From the NCBI RefSeq assembly GCF_036785885.1, contig NC_092329.1, positions 3,472,001 through 3,536,000 on the forward strand: a DNA stretch of 64,000 bases, in the 5' to 3' direction. The notes below the pieces were generated by a model, which saw only the letters and a list, made by a program, of their open reading frames with translations, was not told the origin of the DNA and searched no databases. Shown here one piece after another: positions 52,833 to 64,000 of this stretch. The DNA comes from Coffea arabica. Lineage: Eukaryota; Streptophyta; Magnoliopsida; Gentianales; Rubiaceae. The position numbers and the translations under genes were made by a program. Numbering within the stretch: position 1 is the first letter of the stretch; the number at the start of each line of letters is the position of its first letter.

Positions 52833-53065
52833 ATATGCATTGCATACAACCACCAGCCCAAAGGCTAGTGACCATCACCAATGCATTAAGACTTGGTGAC
52901 CAATTTGCTACAATTAAATGTGACCTTGTTTAAAAAATTCAGGCGGGTACGTAGTGCGGTTCAATCTCCTCCGAATTACCCCAGGACCTCTTCAGACCCT
53001 CCCCTCCCCTCCCCATAGTGTTTGAAACTATTGTATCGAAAAAAAAGAAGATATGCATTGCATAC
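52833..53065 (+). mobile_element. SINE with 16-bp TSD (copy 2)
   Basis: The insert 52849-53049 is bounded by ATATGCATTGCATACA (52833-52848 and 53050-53065) and ends in an A-rich tail. The phrase ATTCAGGCGGGTA, the CCCTCCCC-rich part and ATCGAAAAAA are shared with copy 3. It lies in intergenic DNA. Confidence 0.7.
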
Positions 53066-53464
53066 ATCTCATGCAACAACAAAAATTAGGACGGGTAAAA
53101 AATTGAGAATTGAGGTAGATTTGCCGAATCAGTATTCACATTACCTTTATTTTATCATTGAAATAACTTTGCTTATTCTTCTGGGACAGAACAAATGTGA
53201 CGAGACAGGTTTCTTGTGGAACAAAAATCTAATCGAACGAATTAGCGCGGAGACAAAAAGAAAAAGTAAGATTAAACTACTGTGATTGGAGAAGTAAACT
53301 TTTGAAGAATCTTTGTGAAAAGATTAAAGTAATCATGGAATGAGAGAAGTGAGAAAATATAAATCATTGGAAAAATTTGATATCCAAATTTGCTTTTCAC
53401 TTTTGATTTGTTTTCTGAAAAGAAACGTAAGCTAATGACAATCTGCTAGATCCACTCTGACTTT

Positions 53465-53731
53465 GACAGCAGATCCGCCAAATCACTGGCTCAGTGGACA
53501 CCACCTAGTTGGTGCGGTGGGAGGCAAGGGTCCCACAAAAAATGCCACATTTAAGTGGCTTATTTCCAAAAAAAATTCAGGCGGGTATGATGTGCACCCG
53601 TCTGATCTGGTGATGGTTCAGTTCTCTTCGGGTTATCTCTGAATCTCCTTAGGTCCGCCCCCTTCCCCTTAGTATAGGATAAATTAGGTTTATCGTTTCC
53701 GAAAAAAAAAAAAAAGACAGCAGATCCGCCA
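53465..53731 (+). mobile_element. SINE with 16-bp TSD (copy 3)
   Basis: The insert 53481-53715 is bounded by GACAGCAGATCCGCCA (53465-53480 and 53716-53731) and ends in about 14 A. Near its start TGGCTCAGTGG looks like a tRNA A box. The second half (ATTCAGGCGGGTA, CCCCTTAG, ATAGGATA, TATCGTT) matches copies 1 and 2. Confidence 0.75.
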
Positions 53732-54873
53732 GACATCTTTAGTTATAGATAGACAGATATCTGAACACCATTTTCTACCAATGCACACAAAGTAAAGAGG
53801 AGTGGAAATTAGTATAATCAAATCGAACATTTTAATATTTAAATTTATTTGATTATTTTAATAATTTTAAACATTTGTTTAAATATAGTTTGTTTATTTG
53901 TCGAATTGAGCTTGAATGACTTTCTTTTATTGAATTTGAATGTTATGAAACATAAAATATTATTCAACCTTGGCTTGATTAGTTAGCAACTCAAGATCAA
54001 ATGAACTCTTACCAAATTGAGCTCCATTTAATTTGAGAATAGAATAGTTTGACTCATTTTTTAACGGGAGACACTAAATGAACATTGGGCCATTCCAACT
54101 TTGAATGTGATCGGGCTTGAGATGAGCCTACTTTAGTCTTACCTCCACCAATAGTAGTTAAAGTTATGATCCATCTTTTGATGCGCATGACCACATTTTG
54201 TCAGGGTTTATCCTGCTTGCTTTTACGGCTGAACATGAGGATAATGCAACGAAAATCTGTTTTAACAAATTTCAAAATGATGGCTCCTCCAGTTTGCCTA
54301 TGTTTGGTATCGCTTCTTCAATTAGTAGACTTTTTCATCGGATATTACCGAAGATTTTATTTTGTCTGAACAAAAAAACTACCATATTTCCTATGTATTA
54401 AAGCAGCATTATCTTTTAGTACAATTACTCTAGTAATTTCTATCATCAACAAAAGAAAATATATACTCATGTTTCGGACGCCAGTGTTGTTGTTTTTTTT
54501 TTTTTTTTTTTTTAAAGTGCTAGACATCATCTTCATGAATAACATAAAAAGCCATTAAGATAATGATAGCGCTGTAATTTGAAAATTAAAGAGAAAATAA
54601 ACATCAAGAAAATTTGAAAACAACAATAATTCTTCCCACCCGCTTATTCACTTCTCGTGTCTAATGCACATTAAAAAAAAAAAGAATAGCGTCTAATAAG
54701 GTGATTAGTATAACCAAATAAAAACCTATAATGATATGTTTCTTTCAAACATGATAGATTTAGTTAATTTTCATGCAGATAGATTAGTAATTCTGAGATC
54801 AAATGAAATATTACATATTACATATTAATTGTTGATGAGAGCTAAAAACTTTAACGCCACAACAACATAATGC

Positions 54874-54996
54874 AAGTCAATTAGGGAGAATTGAGTTGGG
54901 TGATAAGGTGAGAGGGATTATAAACAAGAGGTTTTAGATTCAAATCCTTTTACTTATACAAAAAAAAAAGGAGAAAAAGAAAGAAAAAGTCAATTA
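54874..54996 (+). mobile_element. Short SINE-like insert, 10-bp TSD
   Basis: A 103-bp segment (54884-54986) between two copies of AAGTCAATTA contains TTAGATTCAAATCC, a tRNA B-box-like phrase, and ends in an A-rich tail. It differs from the other SINE family. The short duplication makes this less certain. Confidence 0.4.
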
Positions 54997-55082
54997 AAAA
55001 CTGGCACTTGGTTCGGCCCATGTGAGAAGCTTTGGACCAGAAGAAAAAGGCCGGAGCACAAAGAGAAATGCGTAGTTCCAAA

Positions 55083-55254
55083 GGGTCCAATCTCAATGGC
55101 CCAAGAAGTCTAATATCCAGACCCTGTATGAACCACCCATATCCTGATCGGCTTCTGCACAAAATTATGGGTCCAATCTCAATGGCCCAAGAAGTCTAAT
55201 ATCCAGACGCTGTATGCACCACCCATCTCCTGGTCGGCTTCTGCACAAAATTAT
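55083..55254. repeat. 86-bp tandem duplication upstream of PAF1
   Basis: Two head-to-tail copies (55083-55168 and 55169-55254) start GGGTCCAATCTCAATGGCCC and differ at about four positions. Each has GGCCCAA (55098-55104 and 55184-55190), that is TTGGGCC on the other strand. A further GGCCCA lies near 55016. The block lies 259 bp before the proteasome start codon. Confidence 0.85.
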
Positions 55255-55279
55255 TGTAGTCTCCCATGTACTCGAACCC

Positions 55280-55299
55280 CTCTCTCTCTCTCTCTCTCC
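55280..55299. repeat. (CT)n tract in PAF1 leader
   Basis: Nine CT repeats about 215 bp before the ATG. CT-rich tracts are common in plant 5' leaders. Confidence 0.75.
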
Positions 55300-55512
55300 A
55301 ATTAGAACCCTCACTAACCAAAAAATAAAATTGTAAAACCCCGGATGTCTTTTCCAATCTTGTCTTGAGGAAAAAGAAAAGAAAAGAAAAGAAATTAAAT
55401 TAAACCTGAAGTACTTCTACTGAGGGCAACCAATACTCCTCCATTGCGTGCTTAGTGTGTGAAATCGTAATAACAATTCGAGAAAGTTTTTGATCGGGAA
55501 ATCTAACTAAAC

Positions 55513-58504
55513 ATGTTTCGCAATCAATACGATACGGATGTGACGACATGGTCGCCGGCGGGGAGGCTATTTCAGGTGGAGTACGCGATGGAAGCGGTCA
55601 AACAAGGTTCGGCGGCGATAGGGCTGAGATCGAAGACTCATGTGGTTTTGGCTTCCGTTAACAAGGCCAATTCCGAGCTATCTTCTCACCAGAAGAAGAT
55701 CTTCAAGGTCGATGACCACATCGGAGTAGCTATCGCCGGACTCACCGCCGACGGCCGCGTTCTCTCCCGTTACATGCGGTCTGAGTGTATCAATTATAGT
55801 TATTCTTACGAGTCTAAGTTACCTGTCGGACGCCTCGTTGTCCAGCTTGCTGACAAGGCGCAGGTTTTGTTTTGTTCTGTTTTTTTCCCTCTCTTCGTTC
55901 GATTTATTTGATTTTTTTAATTTTATGTTGTATCTGTTAGTACACCTAACTTTTTGTTATTCTGTTAGTTTGTATTTGTTCTATGGAATTTCAGTTTGTG
56001 AAGTTTTAGTGGACACTTAGGGACAGAGTTTTAGAAGGGAGCATTTAGTGGATTGAAGCTGGATAATGAAAAATTTTTGTTATTTGTGATTTTTAGGTTC
56101 AATCTGATCGGATAATTATGAGAAAATGGTTTATCAGAGCCAAATAGTGTCGATTAGTTTCTTATGGATATTGGACATACCTTCAGTGAGGACCATGTCT
56201 ATGTGGTGCAACGAGTGCTAAATTGGGTGAGCGAATGCCTGAGTGGTGGCGGTGTTTCTGATCCAATTTATGGCTATTCGTATATCAGCTGTGCCATGGT
56301 TGAAATATAAGTTTAATTTTGTTGTCCTTTTAACATAATCCTAAAGTCACAACATTTATGTCTCACATGCTACATTGTTTGTTCAATACAAAGTATATTG
56401 AGATTTTCTTAATCTGCTTGCTAGCACACACCTTTGAATAGCTTGATTGGAGTCCTAAATTCATCAATGACATGCTATATGATGTAACATGAATTATTAC
56501 TGTCTTAAGAAAAGAAAGTAGAAATTATTAATGTGATATAGATTGGACTAAGTTAGCTTATCAAAGTTTACGGTAAATTAATTGGTGCTTCTTGTGTAAA
56601 TAGTTTTCCTCCTTTAGAATTTTTTTGGGTAACATCGAGTGTGTTTGGATAGGAGATTATTGGAAATATTATTTAGAATAATTACTGTAGCACATTTTGC
56701 CATATGCTGTATGTGAGATAAAAATGTGATTAAGAAGATAAAAAAAGGTGTGTTGGAAAATGTGTTTGCTTTACTTTGATAAACTTTTGTTATCAATTCC
56801 CATTGTTTTTTTTTTTTTTTTTGGTGGATGGTCTTTTCTTTGAAAAAGTTTGTAGATAAGTGGCATCTGATTACTGTCTATTCATGGACTGACCCTTATT
56901 TTTCTGTGAAATTGTTTAGATGGGTTATTAACATATGCATTGATTATACTGTTACCCAAACAAAAAAGAAAAAGGTAATATAGCTTACCTGTTAACAAGT
57001 TTACGCAATGACAATATAGCTCCTGAAGTTGCAAAATTCAGGCTTGAAGCTGTCTGAAGGTCCTGATTTGTGATATCATAGTGTAGTGACTGGCAGGCTA
57101 TTTAGTGACAAATTACTCTGTGTTCATTTAAAAAGAAAAAAAAAAGAAAAGAAATGATGGTGCTTCTTTGGGGTTTTGTTCAATTTCAGAGCAGCTCACA
57201 GGAACTGAACCCGTGAAACCATCATGTCTAGGCTTTGAAAAAAGAAGAGGGGGGGGGGGGGTTGCTGTTGTTACAATTTTTCTGGGGGAAATTGTTTTGC
57301 AGAACTACTGTCACTATGTAATGACCTTTGCTTGTTTGGGTTGAGGGGTTGCATGGTTTGTGCTCAGTCCAGCTTTGCATGTGTTGGAAATGTTCCAGTC
57401 AGTCTGATGTATGGAATGCTGTTTTATTTTGTCATTCATGTTTTGTAGTTGCCTGCTTCATCTCTATCCCCCCCCCCCCCCCCTCTTTTTCCTCTCTCTG
57501 TATATTAATTTTTTTTTGGCACACTTGATGATCAAACCTGACTCTTGATGGATCGACTTTTGAACCAGGGTATTACCTTATTGCTACTAGTGTGACAGAA
57601 ACAAAGTTGGCTAATGGCTTTCTTTGTAAAGGTTCTACTAGTGGATAACGTCAAGATTGTCTACATATAATAATAGTTTGCAAGTCACATTTGTACTTCT
57701 ATCAGCAGTATGGAGCACCTTTGGAGTATTGTCTTGTGGAATCTTATTGTTGCTTCGGTCTATATAACTTGGGCTGCCCAGTTTTCTGATCCAAAAATGC
57801 CAAGTAATTTGGAATAAATCTTAAATTTTATGCTGGTTGCATGTAGAACTGTTATTCTTAAGATTCTGGTGCATTGCATGGTACATGCACTGCCTGGTCC
57901 GTCGGTTCAAATATCCTGGCTGTTTACAGTTGTCTCCTCAGGAGCTGAGCTTGACGAGCTATCCTCAAACTTTGCATGATTTTGATGTTGACCTTGTTAT
58001 TTTATTCTTTTGAATTTGTTGATGTAGGTTTGCACGCAGCGCTCCTGGAAACGGCCTTATGGTGTTGGTCTGCTGGTAGGCGGTTTAGATGAATCTGGAG
58101 CTCACCTTTATTACAATTGCCCTAGCGGTAATTATTTTGAATACCAAGCATTTGCAATGGGGTCTCGATCACAAGCAGCAAAGACATACATGGAGCGGAA
58201 GTTTGAGACTTTCACGGAGTCCTCACGAGAGAATCTTATCAAAGATGCACTTTTTGCATTGAGGGAGACCTTGCAAGGAGAAAAGCTGACAAGCTCCATT
58301 TGCACGGTTGCTGTGGTAGGAGTAGACGAGTCATTCCACATATTGGACAAGGAAACTGTACAAGCACTCATCAATGAATTTGAGATAGCAGGCGAAGAGG
58401 CTCCTGCTAATGAGGCTGCTCCCCAGGATCAAGGGGGTGATGCTCAAGCAGGTGCCGCTGATCAGGGGCCTACTGATCAGGGGGTGGCTCCAATGGATAT
58501 ATGA
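55513..58504 (+). CDS. PAF1: 20S proteasome subunit alpha type-1
   Basis: This is one of the seven alpha-ring subunits of the proteasome core, which gates the degradation chamber in cytosol and nucleus. Two exons (55513-55863 and 58028-58504) join in phase across a 2164-bp intron to give 275 aa, close to the usual 278. The alpha-subunit signature [20 protein letters not shown] is at the N-terminus, followed by [13 protein letters not shown]. Alpha subunits are not proteolytic, and no catalytic Thr is expected. The C-terminal tail, rich in Ala, Gln, Gly and Glu and ending APMDI, is typical of this subunit. The intron holds a MITE-like copy and several homopolymers. The start is the first ATG after the CT-rich leader and begins the conserved N-terminus. 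Confidence 0.96.
56637..56770 (-). mobile_element. MITE-family segment, copy 2
   Basis: Begins GTGTGTTTGGATAGGAGATTAT and continues with phrases that are the inverse of the copy at 59490 (TATGTGAGATAAAAATGTGATT and TGTGTTGGAAAATG). It sits in the proteasome intron. The edges are approximate. Confidence 0.45.
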
Positions 58505-59963
58505 TGGTATTTGGGAGGATGAGAGTTACTCTTTGATGAATGATGGGATCTGCTCGAGCCGTAGACAAAAAAACATGTTCTTGTTGGATATTTGATTTTC
58601 ATTATGCGGTCTTTTGGTGCTTCACTAATGCAAACATGTTAAACTTTCTTCTCTTAGACCCCAAGCTAAATTATTTTCCAGAATGAGTTTCTGCTTTCTG
58701 GTTGGACATTGCTGCATTATGTATTGCCTTTTAATATGTCGTCCTCTAAAGGGAGAGGAGCTTTAGTTATGTGTGACAAAAATTCTATTTTATTGTCATA
58801 GTTGTTTTCCTTTGAGGAAAAAATTGGAATAAATTAGATGTGTATGTATTAAAATGAAAAAAAATGACAGCAATAAAATAAAACAAAATAATTGACAAAA
58901 TAAAATAAAAAGAATTCCATAGTTTTTTTTTTTTTTTTAACAAAAAAAAGAGTAAACAGCTAACTAGAAATAACTGAATGTGGTGGATCATTAACACCCC
59001 ACCAATGATATAACGTTCTTACAATTTAAGTATTTACTTTACTCATGTTTATCAATTTTGTTTGTTACCTCTAACTCGATATATACACAATACATTTCTT
59101 GTAGAGAGTCAACACTTGGCATTAGAGTTGGAGTCATGATTTATCTCAAAAGGTCAAGATTTATTTTTCGAAAAACATATCCATATAAGAGTACAAAAAT
59201 TAAAAACATTTTTACAAAACTTGATTAAAAGAACTCAGAAATATAACAATTATTCCATTCTAAAGCTAACAATTCCAAAGAATTGTAGTATCTCAAAAGT
59301 GTCATATTTTGTATTATTACAATCACGTGCAATGCACGTGAGGCATTATTAGTGTGTAAAGAAGTGGACTAAGCAGGTTTTGTTTAGCATCATCACTACA
59401 TGCATCCAACAGTTAACAGGATGTTAAAGTCCAGAAAGATTGGTGAGATGTTCGAAATTAATCCTTGCAGGGCTAAGAAAATATTATTGGGTTTGTTTGA
59501 ATAGAGGATTATTTGTCAAAATTTATTTGCTTACATCATCAATACAATTTCCAACACACATTTTTATCTTTCCAATTACCTTTTTATCTCACATACATCA
59601 CATCACAAAAAGTATTACAGTAAAAATATCTCAAATAATTTACCATTTTATACATCTTGTCGGCATCCAAATCCAAGTTAAGCTTTCATTAGTCGGTAGC
59701 TTAAGCAAGTATGGTACTCCCAACTTTTGGAGTGCCATCCAGTCACAATTCAATAAATTGAGTTGAAACCAGTACAAACAAGAAACTGTAGATTGCTTAA
59801 ACAATGGCATTATGCGTAACATAGGATTAAAACTTTCTACAACTTTCCAATGAAAAGAGTGGTTGATAAATCAAAAAAATAAAAAACATTAAGAGGGCCT
59901 TCCTTAAACATGATGGCCAAGCAAAGAATCATCTAACAGCAATGCCAATAATCTTCAACTCCG
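58505..59963. other. Shared 3' region of PAF1 and pfkB kinase genes
   Basis: The two genes converge across this stretch. It holds the MITE-like segment near 59.5 kb and poly-A/T runs around 58860-58945. No gene was recognised. Confidence 0.45.
59485..59675 (+). mobile_element. MITE-family segment, copy 3
   Basis: Starts GGGTTTGTTTGAATAGAGG and ends with the loose inverse GGCATCCAAATCC. The middle has ATCTCACATACATCACATCAC and TACAGTAAAAATATCT, which copies 1 and 2 share. A target duplication is not clear. Confidence 0.5.
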
Positions 59964-62900
59964 TTAGAAGTCGGAATTTGCCGAATCTGGGACTGTAAGT
60001 CCCTTGTTTTGCATCTGTTTGTACATCCACTGCCAATTTTCTCGTGTTACCTCACCCCCGAGAGAACGGATCACAGACCCACCACTACATGAGCCTATTT
60101 TGCAACATTCCTCCAGTGATAGTCCCTTCATCAGTCCGTACAAAAATCCGCCGGCAAAGAGGTCTCCAGCTCCGGTGGCATCAATTGCCTCTTTCTTCCC
60201 GGTTGCTGGTACTCGCACAACCTGAAGTTCATATGCATCTCAACCCATCAAACAGCGAGCAGGAAAATATTGAACGGCGAACTAAATCTTAACCCTCACC
60301 ACAGAAATGAAACAGTCCAAATACACCACATATAATAATACTACACGTATATAGGCTCATCAAATCTTGGATTTTGTTTTGTTGGTTGTCTTGTAACCAC
60401 CAAGTTCATTATTTGCAACTACTGCCAAAAATATAGCGAAGTAAACAACAAATATAGCATAGCAAACATATATTTGTATCCACAGATTGGCATCTTGTAA
60501 CCAAAGTGGAAATTGTCATGTTCAACCAAGATTATGAAGTGGATAATGATTGACATGAAAAAAAACTTGAAAAACTAGTCAGACCAAGGATTATTAGCCT
60601 TCTATAAGTGGCCAAGCTTATCCAAGTGAATAAGTAAATCACATACCTCTTTTCCATTCTTAGCTAGGCATCCACTTGAACCCAATGTCACCACAGCCCA
60701 TTTGCAGTATTTTGACAAAAATTCAAGGGCTACCTCATAATTGGCATCCTCTTTGGCATCCTCTTCACCCCTACAAGCACATCAAGGAGAAACACCATTG
60801 ACCTCAAATTTCACCAACGATTGCAAGATTCCAATGTAGAGCTCTTCATAAATGTAAACTACATATTTAGTCTGAGGATCCAAAACAATAGATGAGAAAT
60901 TTAAGCTACAATAACCTTAGTAGTTCAATTGCTTCATCCTCATTGGCGAAGCATAGATCTATGTTCCTTGACTCTAGTAACTGCAGAAGTGGTAACCTAA
61001 AATTCCGTACCATCTGCTCAACAGTAAGGTCAGCAGTGAAGTTAGGGGTTGTGGCACTCATACTTAAAGGTCATGCTACACTACAGATCTCATTATAAAC
61101 TGAGTGCTACACCACAGAGCTTAATATAAACTGATATTGGAGGTGGCTTAATATAAAATTTATTGCTGTCCGATAAGAAATGACTTTCTTTCAGGTGTTT
61201 ATTCCTGATAACAACCCTAAACAAAAAATGCATTGAACGGCAGGGGGGAAAAAACCCGAAAAGATACTCTGTTGGTACAAAAAGTGCTTCAAGTGAAGAA
61301 AAATAGTACCTCAAAACTGGCTAGATCCAAGGAAACAGAAAGACCTTCTTCCTTAGCCATTTGGATAGCTGCCTGAATGATGTCCAAATTAAATATGGCA
61401 TATCTCACGACCAACCACTGTAAAATAGAATAACAGAATTAGGAGTTATTAAATGCACTTCATCAAACACTGCATTGCAATGGCTAATATTCAAAACAAA
61501 GTTTGTGGTACTATTAATCATTAGTTCAAAATGATGGAAATATGAGTTTGAAGAACATAGAATTAAAGCAATTGAGCAAGAACTCCAACTGCAGTCAACA
61601 AGCATTTTGATTGACAACTGACATAATTCTCATTATGACGTCGATGTGTATTACCTTGGAGCCTCTGAAATCTTCTTTTTTAAGTTCATTTGCCTGTCAA
61701 AAATTTAGGAAAATGAGGACCACAGGCAAATTCCTCCTCACCAAGCAAAAACCTCTATAAATGCCATATTACTAGTATCTAGACTGAAAACAGCAAGTAC
61801 CTTAACTTTCACAGCATCAGAGAGGCATGGCCTCATTGTGCGATTGCCACGTTCATCAACCAAGCAAACACACTGCAGAATTAGCATACAAGATTTCAGC
61901 ACTCTGGAATTTTTTAAGAAATTTTTATGCATTTAATTAAATGCACAATGTAGATGCAACAATAAACTCACCTGAGCTGTTGGACCACTCTTCAATCTCA
62001 ATCTGGACAAATCAACTTTGTAAGAGCTCATATTAGTCCTAAACAATCTGCCTTCTTCATCATCACCACAAGCCCCAATTATTCCACAATTTACCCCGAA
62101 GCCAGCAGCAAGGCCTCTAATAGTGTTTGCAACACTGCCTCCAGCCATGGTTTTCGAAGAAGATGAATTGTCATGAGAGGAAAGAATATGGGTGTTTACC
62201 TCACTCAAGATACACTTCAGTTCCTCAGCAGTAACCTGTATACAGTAGAAAGGGAAAAGATAGAAGCTTTTACACAGCCGGACAATTATATTGAACAACT
62301 CTAAATAGTTCTCAAACAGCAGTGGGAACATCCAAGTTTGATGTTGAATCACTGGTTTTACATCCTAGAACAATGACAGGAAGAAAACCACAAACAAGGG
62401 AAGGTTGACACCCAACCACACAGAATACAACCATTGTACTTATATCACCAACTGACAACAATATATAATACAATGGACGAGTCACAAAGACAACCATCGT
62501 ATCCCAACCACATCTAGTTGAGATCAAATATCTTCCAAGAAAGAACAATCAAAAGACTACAAAAGCAGCCCGTCTAATCACGAGATGCTGTGACCTCATG
62601 GTTTAGAAATAGACAACATGTTAAGCACAATGAATCCTAACAGTAAATGATATTTTTTTTTTGGCTTACGGAATGGTATACTCAGTAAAACAGGAATTAC
62701 GTGCCTCCAATTCTCTCTCCCGAAATGTTCTACATCAGTGTCTGGTGAGGATTCTGCTTCTAGTCCATAGTTACCTTAATGACTAATAAACTTAAAAGCC
62801 AAGCACTCCTTGGAAACCAAAAGTCCCATCTAAAGAATTCACCTGAATTTCAGCTCCAGTGATCCAATTCAGCAATCTAAGTAAAATTCAATCTTTCACT

Positions 62901-63172
62901 TTAACTAAAAACAGAGACATTGTTTGGGCATGCATCAATTCAGTATTCAATTAAGTTTAGAAGTGTTTGAAAATGAGTGAGTGAGAGAGAGAGAGTACAG
63001 GAAAGGAGCCACCAGGCTTGCCGGAGATTTCAGAAAGGAGGAACAAATCAACTTTAGCTACGTGGTCAACCAAGGCGGCTGGTTGTAGACCCAACACCAA
63101 AGGTGGAGGCCAAGTAGCACTGGTTTCTTTTCCAGTCTTGTTATAGTCCCTAGGCTGAAATTCAACACCCAT
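59964..63172 (-). CDS. pfkB-family sugar/nucleoside kinase
   Basis: Eight exons join in phase: 63172-62999, 62235-61972, 61872-61801, 61693-61655, 61417-61310, 61013-60916, 60770-60647 and 60221-59964, giving 378 aa. The N-terminal substrate side has MAGGSVANTIRGLA and GACGDDEEGRLF. The C-terminal signature DATGAGDLFAGGF holds the catalytic Asp313 and the anion-hole glycines. FANEDEAIELL and VVTLGSSG are further ribokinase-fold landmarks. The family transfers phosphate from ATP to a sugar or nucleoside hydroxyl. The sequence is closest to the conserved plant group that includes Arabidopsis At1g19600, from memory of that family; its substrate is not known to me. No clear transit peptide is seen. 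A TATA box lies at 63330-63323. The ATG at 63172 is the first in the frame. Confidence 0.92.
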
Positions 63173-63322
63173 CTCTTCCTCTTCCTAGATTTAGGTAATC
63201 AGTCGGCCGATGAATGGTCCAGATGAAGCTTCCCTTCCCTTTGGGCGCCTGCACTCCGGCAATGGGACGTTGGATCGCCCTCCAGCCTCCTTCCCAGCTT
63301 TCTATCTACTCTGACATCATGG

Positions 63323-63330
63323 TATTTATA
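63323..63330 (-). promoter_or_regulatory. TATA box, pfkB kinase gene
   Basis: The minus strand reads CTATAAATACC, a strong plant TATA box about 150 bp before the ATG. Transcription would start near 63298, leaving a leader of about 125 nt. Confidence 0.55.
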
Positions 63331-64000
63331 GACAGGCCCGACTACTGAGAAGCGACTGAACAAAACAATTATCAGATGTTGTAGTGTGTAATTTTTTTTT
63401 CCCTTTTCTCTTCAGTTCTAAATTTTTTGGACTAATTAAGGGTTACGTTTTTTTTTTTTTTTGTACTTTTATCTTTTCCATCTTATAACAGAATAAATAA
63501 AAACAAGAGGTCATGCACTATTGTTTCTTTTGTCTTTTCCCCTCAATTATAATGGGAAATTTTCAAATTTGGTACAAATTGAAGTAATAGTAGCCTATAG
63601 TAAGATGTACGTCCTTGAATAAGAATAAAAATTTTCACCTATAATTGCATATTTTCATTTTAGAAGTATCTCGACTTCAAAGATTATTCTGACTTTTCTT
63701 TTAAATTTTTTTCATTACAAATGAAGTTTTTTTTATTACAGGTAAGATTCGAATCCTCAACCTACAATCCAAAGAAGGATTTAGTCATACTAGCCCATTC
63801 GTGTTATGTTATGTGGTTGTGCAGTACAGGACCTGATTTGGGCGAATTACCTAGAAGCCATGTACTTACTATAAAGTTAAACTTGGCAAAAGGATGTGGT
63901 GGAACATTTTTTTTTTATTTTAATATTTTACAAAAAAAAAAAACTTCACTTGATTTGCTGATTCTTTGTGCATGAGTAAAGCTTTTTATATGCTCGTACA
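63331..64000. other. Intergenic, no gene recognised
   Basis: AT-rich sequence upstream of the kinase gene. GATTCGAATCCTC near 63746 resembles a tRNA B box as found in SINEs, but the window ends before a boundary can be seen. Confidence 0.4.

Noticed and set aside
54166-54401. Frames near 54.2 kb as a gene or retroelement fragment
   Set aside because: Two overlapping frames read plausibly but match nothing I know, and they lie between SINE inserts in AT-rich DNA.

Overview
The window is plant nuclear DNA. It is AT-rich, its genes are split by spliceosomal introns of 80 bp to 7 kb, and it carries plastid, secretory-wall and J-domain genes of typical plant families as well as plant-type mobile elements. 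The proteins look like a core eudicot, possibly an asterid. I cannot name the species from sequence alone.

I assembled eight host genes by joining exons at GT/AG sites with matching phase. In order they are: a single-exon DUF4408/DUF761 membrane protein (2090-2929, minus); a small glycine-rich RF2-like protein (11453-14348 coding, minus, with a 5' non-coding exon near 15.2 kb); the large subunit of plastid ADP-glucose pyrophosphorylase (19623-23729, plus, 14 exons, 530 aa); a secreted GH5 endo-beta-mannanase (24172-32978, minus, 5 exons, 426 aa); plastid ornithine carbamoyltransferase (34642-38546, plus, 5 exons); an auxilin-like J-domain protein (39777-46492, minus, 7 exons, 1526 aa); the 20S proteasome subunit alpha type-1 (55513-58504, plus, 2 exons, 275 aa); and a pfkB-family sugar/nucleoside kinase (59964-63172, minus, 8 exons, 378 aa). 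The genes are unrelated in pathway and show no sign of a biosynthetic cluster.

Three points stand out. First, the ornithine carbamoyltransferase gene reads through perfectly except for one in-frame TAG at 36941-36943, which would remove the C-terminal third. Second, intron 3 of the mannanase gene holds an apparently complete Ty3/gypsy chromovirus of 5269 bp (26667-31935) with two 324-bp LTRs that look identical, a 5-bp target duplication, and one uninterrupted 1511-codon gag-pol frame, antisense to the host gene. The same intron also holds a SINE and a Mutator-type MITE, each with its own target duplication. Third, 48576-48997 is a head-to-tail dimer of a retroposon-like unit with a 17-bp target duplication. 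Each unit carries a match to the plant snRNA upstream element followed 26 bp later by a TATA-like box.

The gene-poor stretches (1-2 kb, 3.4-11.4 kb, 15.6-19 kb, 46.5-55 kb) hold further elements: a 1331-bp Mutator-like MITE, a 353-bp hAT-like MITE, members of one SINE family, a short-TIR MITE family with three related copies, microsatellites and small direct duplications. An 86-bp duplication upstream of the proteasome gene doubles a TTGGGC motif. No CRISPR, rRNA or convincing tRNA gene was seen.
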